A DNA stretch of 41,096 nt from an uncultured Bacteroidales bacterium (lineage in GTDB: Bacteria; Bacteroidota; Bacteroidia; Bacteroidales; Paludibacteraceae), in contig CAIKVR010000303.1 of assembly GCA_903830915.1 (NCBI GenBank), positions 1-41,096 of the forward strand, in the 5' to 3' direction. The stretch's first letter is position 1; each line of letters begins with the position of its first letter. The translations under genes and the position numbers were made by a program. Shown one piece after another: positions 35,219 through 41,096 of this stretch. A model generated the notes under the pieces. That model saw only the letters and a program-made list of their open reading frames with translations, searched no databases and was not told the origin of the DNA.

Positions 35219-35262
35219 TATCTACTTGTTTACTTGTTTCCTAGTTTACTTGTCTACTAAAT
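35175..35262 (+). repeat. Tandem 8-base repeat tract (TACTTGTT-type)
   Basis: The spacer is built almost wholly from TACTTGTT, TACTTGTC and TACTTGTTTCC units, about ten imperfect copies. It begins at the tdk stop and ends just before the AI-2E gene ATG at 35271. Units this short and with no unique spacers exclude a CRISPR array. A similar low-complexity spacer lies between cydA and cydB. Confidence 0.8.
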
Positions 35263-35270
35263 AAAAAAAC

Positions 35271-36401
35271 ATGAATACAAAACCCTATACTTTCGACAGA
35301 GTAGTACGAATGCTTATCGGACTCAGTGTTTTAGCACTTATTTATTTGTTGATTATCCGTCTTAGCAGTGTATTATTACCTTTTCTAATTGCGTGGTTGA
35401 TAGCTTATTTGCTACAGCCTTTTGTGTCATTTTTCCAACACAGACTAAAACTCAAAAACAGAGCGTTATCAATTTTAGCCACTTTAATTCTCTTTTTCGG
35501 GGTAATAACTGCAGTAATTTGGCTTTTGGCACCGGTAGTTACAGAGGAAATTCAGAAACTGTCCCAACTGGTTGTTACTTACAGCGAAAATATTGATATG
35601 AACTCCTACCTGCCCCGCTCATGGCAACGTGAAATTCAGCACTATATATCACATTTAAACCTGAAAACTATTCTTAGCGATCAAAATGTGATGAACAGCG
35701 TACGCAAACTTGCACCGCAGTTGTGGGATTTTATAAATGGTTCGCTCGACTTTATTCTTGGTTTTTCGGTAGTAATAATCGTTTTTTTATACCTAATATT
35801 TATTCTGTTGGATTACGAAAAGATTTCGGCAGATATGTTTGGTATAATACCTCCAAAATATAAAAACATAATTACTGAAATCATTCTGGACATGGAATCG
35901 GGTATGAATCGTTATTTCCGCGGACAAGCACTCATTGCTTTGATTGTAGGCACATTATTTATTGTCGGATTCAGTATTATCGGATTACCACTTGCCATTG
36001 TAATGGGTTTACTTATAGGGTTGCTTAACATGGTTCCGTATCTGAAAGCAGTTGCTGTAATTCCTTCCTTACTATTGGGATTATTGCAATCTTTTGAAAC
36101 CGGACAGAGTTTCAGTTCTGTATTAGTTGGAATTGCTGTGGTATTTGTTATTATCCAACTAATTGAAGACTTGCTTCTTACACCTCGTATAATGGGAAGA
36201 GTTACCGGACTGAATCCTGCGGTCATTCTCCTTTCATTATCTATTTGGGGCTCGTTAATGGGAATGGTAGGGCTGATAATTGCCCTTCCTATGACTACCT
36301 TAATGATTTCATATTACAAACGATTCGTGATAGAGGAGAATAAATCAGATGAATCAATTCCTGCGGCTGAAGAGGTTTCAGAAAAGAAAATAATAGAGTA
36401 A
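35271..36401 (+). CDS. AI-2E family transporter (PerM-like membrane protein)
   Basis: 376 residues with about eight transmembrane helices in the PerM/AI-2E arrangement: a hydrophobic N-terminal pair (LIGLSVLALIYLLIIRLSSV and LPFLIAWLIAYLLQPFVSFF), a soluble amphipathic middle (about 95-160), then a C-terminal helical bundle. Family markers are MNRYFRGQALIALIVGTLF, NMVPYLKAVAVIPSLLLGLL, QLIEDLLLTPRIMGRVTGLNP and GMVGLIIALPMTT. The family includes AI-2 exporters, Na+/H+ antiporters and proteins of unknown role; substrate is not predictable. It ends with an acidic cytoplasmic tail. Confidence 0.88.
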   Translation: MNTKPYTFDRVVRMLIGLSVLALIYLLIIRLSSVLLPFLIAWLIAYLLQPFVSFFQHRLKLKNRALSILATLILFFGVITAVIWLLAPVVTEEIQKLSQLVVTYSENIDMNSYLPRSWQREIQHYISHLNLKTILSDQNVMNSVRKLAPQLWDFINGSLDFILGFSVVIIVFLYLIFILLDYEKISADMFGIIPPKYKNIITEIILDMESGMNRYFRGQALIALIVGTLFIVGFSIIGLPLAIVMGLLIGLLNMVPYLKAVAVIPSLLLGLLQSFETGQSFSSVLVGIAVVFVIIQLIEDLLLTPRIMGRVTGLNPAVILLSLSIWGSLMGMVGLIIALPMTTLMISYYKRFVIEENKSDESIPAAEEVSEKKIIE

Positions 36402-36616
36402 AATATGCCAAAATGGAGAATATGCTTATAACAGTATGGTTATAATTTGTTCAAGTGATTAAAGTTAATATTTGTGCTTTATGGAAAATATTAAACACAA
36501 TTGATGGCAAGAATATTACTAGAAAAATTATTAGCGATTTTAAAAGATTTGTTTTAAATATAAAATAAATGCCCTACCAGATTAGCAGGTTTTATGTTAT
36601 AATCAGGGTCGGAATT

Positions 36617-37534
36617 TTATTTGTCAATACGTTTTTTACCGACTCCTTCATCAACTATTACCTGTTCGGGCGGGAACAATAAAGCGGAAGGATCTGAGAG
36701 AATTTTTTCGAGCAACCGCATGGCTGTTGCAAAGTAGAACCCGTCGCAGATTCGTTCATCTACAACAAATTTCAATTCAATAGTTTTCGTTTTACTAACG
36801 GTTCCATCATTATTCACTGTTTTTTTTGTAGTTTTCTTGCCCATTGCTGCAAAAACGCTGCAAGTACCAAATTCATAGAGATGATGAAAAATGGATTCGA
36901 TACCGATTGAGCCCAGATTTGTCAGGAAAACACTGGTATGAAAAGGACTGGCTTCGAAAAAGAATTTCGGCATCAGACCTATAGTGTCAAGTTTTTTGAT
37001 GCAATAAACAACTGAACGTAACAGAAAATCAGGAAGATACCCCATGAATTTAGATATAGTATCGGAAGAGTTTTCCTGACCAACCTGCTGATTATTTAAT
37101 AGCTCCAAATGCGTTTTTCGAACCACATCATGCAATGTGTCTGAAGGCAGATAGTAGGGTTTTATTACGGTTTCCTCTCCGTCAATAGTCATTGACCGTT
37201 TTATGGCAATTGAAAAACTGACATGATTCCGTGCAAAAATTTTGTTCCACACAATAAACCTATTCAGATAGGGTCGTTGCGAAATAAGTCGTACAAACGA
37301 TGTAATAACAACATCCATAATTGAAAGTCCGGGCATTTCTTTTTTATGTTCCCTTACAAAACTTTCAATTATATCTACAGGAATCTTCAAAGCAAAAAAC
37401 ACTTCTGAATCAGCACGTTTGGTCATGATGAAGGGAGATACTGAGAAAAGTGCATCCACTTTTCGAACACGCCACCCATCATATCTGTCGCCAAAACTCC
37501 AATTATAATATTTTAGTTTATCCTCTTTCTTCAT
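36617..37534 (-). CDS. CatA/E2-type acyltransferase-like protein with altered active-site motif
   Basis: 305 residues, resembling the chloramphenicol acetyltransferase / dihydrolipoamide acyltransferase catalytic fold. Features include SVSPFIMTKRADSEVFFALK, a core helix IMDVVITSFVRLISQRPYLN with RFIVWNKIF after it, and LTNLGSIGIESIFHHLYEFG. In this superfamily the active site is HxxxDG, usually within DHRVVDG; here the corresponding stretch is D259-E260-R261-I262-C263-D264-G265, so the catalytic His is a Glu. There is no lipoyl domain and no neighbouring dehydrogenase gene, which rules out a normal E2 subunit. Chloramphenicol resistance is not implied. The true reaction, if any, is unknown. 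Downstream of recQ on the same strand. Confidence 0.7.
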   Translation of the reverse strand: MKKEDKLKYYNWSFGDRYDGWRVRKVDALFSVSPFIMTKRADSEVFFALKIPVDIIESFVREHKKEMPGLSIMDVVITSFVRLISQRPYLNRFIVWNKIFARNHVSFSIAIKRSMTIDGEETVIKPYYLPSDTLHDVVRKTHLELLNNQQVGQENSSDTISKFMGYLPDFLLRSVVYCIKKLDTIGLMPKFFFEASPFHTSVFLTNLGSIGIESIFHHLYEFGTCSVFAAMGKKTTKKTVNNDGTVSKTKTIELKFVVDERICDGFYFATAMRLLEKILSDPSALLFPPEQVIVDEGVGKKRIDK

Positions 37535-37557
37535 TACCTAAGTTTTTATCTTTTTTT

Positions 37558-37565
37558 CAAAGATA
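37558..37565 (-). promoter_or_regulatory. Candidate -7 element for the acyltransferase-like gene
   Basis: TATCTTTG on the minus strand, a full TAnnTTTG match, 23 bases before the ATG at 37534. It is half of a palindrome (TATCTTT, five bases, AAAGATA, 37547-37565). The -33 position has no good match. Confidence 0.42.
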
Positions 37566-37588
37566 TGATTATTTTGTCGGAAATCAGG

Positions 37589-39487
37589 TTATTTTAGTTT
37601 TAATTTCATTAATTTATTTTCTGTGATTTGTCCATTATCCAGCATAAATCGAACAACATTCAATACTTTAGCTTCCTTATATGGTATTTTTGATATTAGT
37701 GCGTTAACTGTCAATTCGTCAGTTATCAACATCTGATGAATAGCCTTCCGTATTGTTTCAAATTCATCGGTTGATACATTTGTCTCTTTCTTTTTAAGGC
37801 AGATATCACATTTTCCACACGGTTTTGCTTCTTTTTCTCCAAAATAGGAAAGTAATATTTGACTGCGACAAATATTTTCTTCCTGAGCATAGTTGAGTAC
37901 GCTTGTAATTCGGGTAATGAATCTTTCGCGGCGGTCGTCATAAGCTTCTTTTCCCAGAGCAAGACGTTGAGTGGCTTCTCTTTCACGCACAAAAGTGAGA
38001 AAAGGAGTTTTTTTGCGTGGAATATACTGAATAACCCTTTCTTTGGCCAATCCAACCAACTGTTCATATACTTTTTCATGGGTCCATTCCAATCGTTTAG
38101 CCAGAGTGTCTTCATTGATAGATGCCAAATCGGTAAATAATCCGGTGTAGGAGCGGAGCAAAATATGTATGAGTTTTTCCTGTTCCGGAGTATGTTTAAT
38201 ATTGTAGAGAGCATCTTTTCCTACTATGAAAAGTACACGTGAGGAACTATCCTGTTCATCAGTTAGCTCAATGTATCCGGCTTGTTGCAGGATTTTCATA
38301 CTGCTATAGGTAATTAAAATTGGTAGTTTAAAACTGGCGCAGAAATCTGCAATATCAAAGGCAAAAACCGAATCAAGACCTGAACCGACTGCCATTTGGT
38401 AATAATTTCCCAGTGATTCATATACTTTACGAATCATGTCTTTTTCGGGAAAGCTGTCGGCGATACGTTTTTTTAGTTTGGTAGCATCACCGTTGTTGTA
38501 TAGTAAAACAGCGTAGGCTTTTTGTTCATCGCGCCCTGCCCTACCCGCTTCCTGAAAATACGCTTCGAGCGAGTCCGGTAAATCGAGATGAATTACCGTA
38601 CGCACTTCGGCTTTATCGATTCCCATTCCAAAAGCATTGGTAGCTACAATAACCCGTGTATCACCCGATTTCCAACGGGATTGCTTGGCATCTTTAGTTT
38701 CATTCTTCAGTCCGGCATGAAAGTTTTCAGCTGAAATACCATTCATATTCAGAAAATCAGCCACTTCTTTGGTTTTCTTTCTGTTGCGGACATAAACTAC
38801 CGATGTTCCCGGAACATTATTCAGAATTTTCAGCAGATTTTCATCCTTGTTTTCCACCGTTCGTACTACATAAGCCAAATTAGAGCGATGAAAGCTTTTT
38901 TGAAAAAGATTCGGGACTTTAAACCTTAGTTGTCGCTGAATATCATCAACTACTTCGGGAGTGGCAGTGGCTGTTAGTGCCAGCACAGGCACTTCGGGTA
39001 GTAATTCCCTGATATCAGCTATGCGTAGATACGACGGGCGAAAATCATAACCCCATTGCGAGATACAATGCGATTCGTCTACAGCAATCATACACACTTT
39101 TGTCTGTTTGATTTTCTCCATAAAAATAGGCGTTGCCAATCGCTCAGGCGAAACATACAAAAATTTGTAAGCCTCAAACACGGCATTATCTAACGTCATC
39201 AGAATATCGTTATGCGACATGCCTGAGAAAATGGCTGCTGCTGCAATGTCCCGCTTTTTCAGGTTTTCCACCTGATCCTTCATCAATGCAATAAGCGGCG
39301 TAACCACCACGCAAAGTCCTTCCATAGCCATGGTAGGCACCTGAAAAGTCAGCGACTTTCCCCCACCGGTAGGCATTAAACCAAGTGTATCCTTACCCGC
39401 TGCAATGCTTCGGATAATATCTCCCTGAAGCGGTCGAAACTCATCGTAGCCCCAGTATTGCTTGAGTATTTGAAGGTATTGTTGCAT
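37589..39487 (-). CDS. recQ: RecQ family ATP-dependent DNA helicase
   Basis: 632 residues. RecQ unwinds DNA 3' to 5' in recombinational repair. It has helicase motif 0/I GYDEFRPLQGDII and MPTGGGKSLTFQVP, motif II DESH (VDESHCISQWGYDFRPSY) and motif III LALTATATP. Motifs IV-VI include SVVYVRNRKKTKEVADFL, ATNAFGMGIDKAEVR and QEAGRAGRDEQKAYA. The zinc-binding cysteines are in ICRSQILLSYFGEKEAKPCG, then KCDIC. DESH in place of DEAH/DEVH is a common RecQ variant. The C-terminal part is a short winged-helix region with no clear HRDC domain. Bacteroidales often carry more than one RecQ; the symbol is a family-level name. Confidence 0.92.
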   Translation of the reverse strand: MQQYLQILKQYWGYDEFRPLQGDIIRSIAAGKDTLGLMPTGGGKSLTFQVPTMAMEGLCVVVTPLIALMKDQVENLKKRDIAAAAIFSGMSHNDILMTLDNAVFEAYKFLYVSPERLATPIFMEKIKQTKVCMIAVDESHCISQWGYDFRPSYLRIADIRELLPEVPVLALTATATPEVVDDIQRQLRFKVPNLFQKSFHRSNLAYVVRTVENKDENLLKILNNVPGTSVVYVRNRKKTKEVADFLNMNGISAENFHAGLKNETKDAKQSRWKSGDTRVIVATNAFGMGIDKAEVRTVIHLDLPDSLEAYFQEAGRAGRDEQKAYAVLLYNNGDATKLKKRIADSFPEKDMIRKVYESLGNYYQMAVGSGLDSVFAFDIADFCASFKLPILITYSSMKILQQAGYIELTDEQDSSSRVLFIVGKDALYNIKHTPEQEKLIHILLRSYTGLFTDLASINEDTLAKRLEWTHEKVYEQLVGLAKERVIQYIPRKKTPFLTFVREREATQRLALGKEAYDDRRERFITRITSVLNYAQEENICRSQILLSYFGEKEAKPCGKCDICLKKKETNVSTDEFETIRKAIHQMLITDELTVNALISKIPYKEAKVLNVVRFMLDNGQITENKLMKLKLK

Positions 39488-39528
39488 GTATTCCAGTTAA
39501 AAAAACACGAATAAGAAATTGTAAATGC

Positions 39529-40287
39529 TTATTGTAATTTGAAAGTAATAGGCATAGTGTACCAAACAGAAACATTTTCTCCATTTAGTTTTCCGGGAAT
39601 AAAGTCAGGCAAGAGTTCAATCACACGAATTGCTTCTTTGTCGCACTCAGGCGATAATGAACGAATAACCTCTACTCTTACAACCTTCCCGGTTTTAGAA
39701 ACCACAAATCGAAGAATTACTTTACCCTGAATGCCATTTCTAAATGCTGAAACAGGATATTTGATGTTTCTGCTGATAAAATTCAGCATTTCTTTATCTC
39801 CACCTGGAAACAGAGGCATTTGTTCAATAACCTGATAAATTTTCTCATTATTTTCATTTTTGTTATCAATGGTAAGTTTATAGGTGATTGGTAGTGTGTA
39901 CCAAACCGCCACATTTTCTCCATTTTGTTTGCCGGGAATAAATTTTGGTAGAAGTTTAATAACCCGAACAGCTTCTTTATCGCAATCAGAATCTAATGAA
40001 CGTATAACCTCCACTCTATCAACTTGTCCGGTTTTGGAAACGACAAAACGAACAATTACTCTACCCTGAATGCCTTTTTCTTGTGCAACAACAGGATATT
40101 TGATATTATTAGCAATAAATTTCAGTAACTCTTTTTCGCCACCAGGAAACTGAGGCATTTGTTCAATAACCGTATAAACAGGTTCTTGTGTTGTTTTCGA
40201 AATTGAATCAGTGCTACATTTAGTAGCTGCATTTACCTGAAAAAGGATAGACAAATTGAAGATGAAAAGAATGAAGTTTGCTTTCAT
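39529..40287 (-). CDS. Secreted protein with two tandem TonB C-terminal domains
   Basis: 252 residues: a signal-type N-terminus (1-21, ILFQVNAATK), then two copies of a TonB_C-like domain at about 36-138 and 150-252. Each copy carries the Bacteroidetes form: V.IEQMP.FPGG, IKYPV, GIQG+V..RFVVSKTG, a CDKEA+RVI.LLP core, FIPGK.NGENV and WYT.PIT. A normal TonB energises outer-membrane transporters from an inner-membrane anchor through a proline-rich span; that anchor and span are both missing here. If the signal is cleaved the protein is free in the periplasm. A role as an extra TonB-box binder or a peptidoglycan-linked adaptor is inference. 41 bases upstream of recQ. Confidence 0.82.
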   Translation of the reverse strand: MKANFILFIFNLSILFQVNAATKCSTDSISKTTQEPVYTVIEQMPQFPGGEKELLKFIANNIKYPVVAQEKGIQGRVIVRFVVSKTGQVDRVEVIRSLDSDCDKEAVRVIKLLPKFIPGKQNGENVAVWYTLPITYKLTIDNKNENNEKIYQVIEQMPLFPGGDKEMLNFISRNIKYPVSAFRNGIQGKVILRFVVSKTGKVVRVEVIRSLSPECDKEAIRVIELLPDFIPGKLNGENVSVWYTMPITFKLQ

Positions 40288-40339
40288 TTTAATATGATTT
40301 ATTTGTTAATGTATTTGTTTTGATCTTATATTCTAATTG

Positions 40340-40347
40340 CAAAAATA
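40340..40347 (-). promoter_or_regulatory. Candidate -7 element for the double TonB-C gene
   Basis: TATTTTTG on the minus strand, a full TAnnTTTG match, 52 bases before the ATG at 40287, in the 71-base gap after the upstream gene. No good -33 element. Confidence 0.38.
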
Positions 40348-40358
40348 CATGAAAAAAC

Positions 40359-41075
40359 TTATTCCGTTTTATCCTGATTCGGATTTTTATTCTTTTTGTT
40401 TTGGGGCGAAGCTTTCACGCTTTTGGCTACTTCCTGCACATAGAGATAGAATTTCCCCCAATCTTCATTAACCGATTTCATAGCCTTAATCAAATTCAGA
40501 TAGTTTCCAAGAACTGATTCCAATTCTTTGCGCAGTGAAGTTGCCGATGGCTGGCTATGCAGCTCAGCATTGGCTCCAATCTGATCGTTGTATTGTGTCT
40601 CAAAATCGTTGATAGCTGTAATGAGCAGTTCCATAATTTCGGTAAAATGCAACCGTTCAGCCCGTTCTTTGTTCTCCGGCAGTTGCAATTGTCGGGCAAG
40701 GTGGGTCATGTCAGCCGATTTCGAAAGATACGATTCCTGAAACACCTTCTTTCCTTTTAGCCTGAACAACGCCAACAATTGTTGAGCATCAGTCTGTCCG
40801 CCGAATCCTTTCGCTTTTGAATATCCCCGAAGCACAAGCCTAGCCGCGAGATACATATCCGTACGATTCGTGTTGGCTTCTGCCACCTGTTTGCCTTTCC
40901 CGCTATAAGCCTTTTTACCGAAAACAGCATAATACTTCCCGAATTCAGTCTTCAGCACATCGAGTAGCGGGTGATTTCCCATCAATACATTCGCTGTGGT
41001 TTCGGAGTAACGGATTATCTCTTCGCACATGAATGTCAATCCCGATACACTAATTCTGGATAAAGTAATTTTCAT
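40359..41075 (-). CDS. Unassigned helical protein, possibly DUF6261-like
   Basis: 238 residues from ATG 41075 (an ATG two codons earlier at 41081 is equally open). No signal peptide or membrane segment. Almost entirely predicted helix: KITLSRISVSGLTFMCEEII at the N-terminus, ANTNRTDMYLAARLVLRGYS near 68-87, ITAINDFETQYNDQIG and SLRKELESVLGNYLNLIKAM further on, and a K/N/Q-rich disordered tail (NKKNKNPNQDKTE). Length and overall build recall the DUF6261 proteins of Bacteroidetes, but I cannot confirm the match. Strand and spacing place it upstream of the double TonB-C gene and recQ. Function unknown. Confidence 0.65.
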   Translation of the reverse strand: MKITLSRISVSGLTFMCEEIIRYSETTANVLMGNHPLLDVLKTEFGKYYAVFGKKAYSGKGKQVAEANTNRTDMYLAARLVLRGYSKAKGFGGQTDAQQLLALFRLKGKKVFQESYLSKSADMTHLARQLQLPENKERAERLHFTEIMELLITAINDFETQYNDQIGANAELHSQPSATSLRKELESVLGNYLNLIKAMKSVNEDWGKFYLYVQEVAKSVKASPQNKKNKNPNQDKTE

Positions 41076-41096
41076 ATACATATATTTAAATATAAA

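Noticed and set aside
35175-35262. Possible CRISPR array
   Set aside because: Repeat units are about 8 bases and adjacent, with no unique spacers and no cas genes.
36617-37534. Chloramphenicol resistance gene or pyruvate dehydrogenase E2
   Set aside because: The active-site His is absent, there is no lipoyl domain, and no dehydrogenase genes lie nearby.

Overview
The window looks like chromosomal DNA of a member of the Bacteroidota, most likely Bacteroidales. The reasons are an A+T-rich sequence, SusC/SusD pairs, proteins with Por/type IX secretion (T9SS) C-terminal tails, GH43 enzymes, a DUF4492 gene in front of cydAB, start codons without Shine-Dalgarno sequences, and several promoter-like sites matching the Bacteroidetes pattern TTTG-N19-21-TAnnTTTG. 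I cannot name the genus; something near Paludibacter or Dysgonomonas is a guess.

Layout. (1) 1-10684, + strand: the tail of an unidentified gene, then four secreted proteins for plant-type polysaccharide breakdown. These are a three-LamG adhesin-like T9SS protein, a tandem GH43 enzyme, a GH43 resembling exo-beta-1,3-galactanases, and a 1190-residue lyase/hydrolase-like T9SS protein. No SusCD pair lies beside them. (2) 11307-14408, +: DUF4492-cydA-cydB, the cytochrome bd quinol oxidase. (3) 14608-21859, - strand: rpoN, a PAP2-like membrane protein, prfB (RF2 with a programmed +1 frameshift), a secreted transglutaminase-like protein, galK and galM. The gaps here carry a family of G/C-rich palindromic repeats. 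(4) 22399-31886, +: an operon-like run of SusC, SusD, an HExxH zinc-peptidase-like lipoprotein, a DUF4302 lipoprotein and a choice-of-anchor-J-like T9SS protein, closed by a strong terminator. (5) 31956-34359, -: YjjG-type HAD phosphatase, coiled-coil lipoprotein and rsmI. (6) 34560-36401, +: tdk and an AI-2E family membrane protein, separated by an 8-base repeat tract. (7) 36617-41075, -: a CatA/E2-like acyltransferase homologue with an altered active-site motif, recQ, a secreted double TonB-C-domain protein and an unassigned conserved-type protein.

How they fit together. Region 1 would cut arabinogalactan-like side chains and backbones outside the cell, and galM/galK could feed released galactose into the Leloir pathway; that link is inference. 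Region 4 has the architecture of an outer-membrane nutrient importer, but its associated proteins are a peptidase-like lipoprotein and cell-surface proteins instead of glycosidases, so a protein or glycoprotein substrate is plausible. It is the most system-like block here. The rest is housekeeping: respiration, translation termination, nucleotide salvage, rRNA methylation and DNA repair. I saw no rRNA, tRNA, CRISPR array, insertion sequence or prophage.
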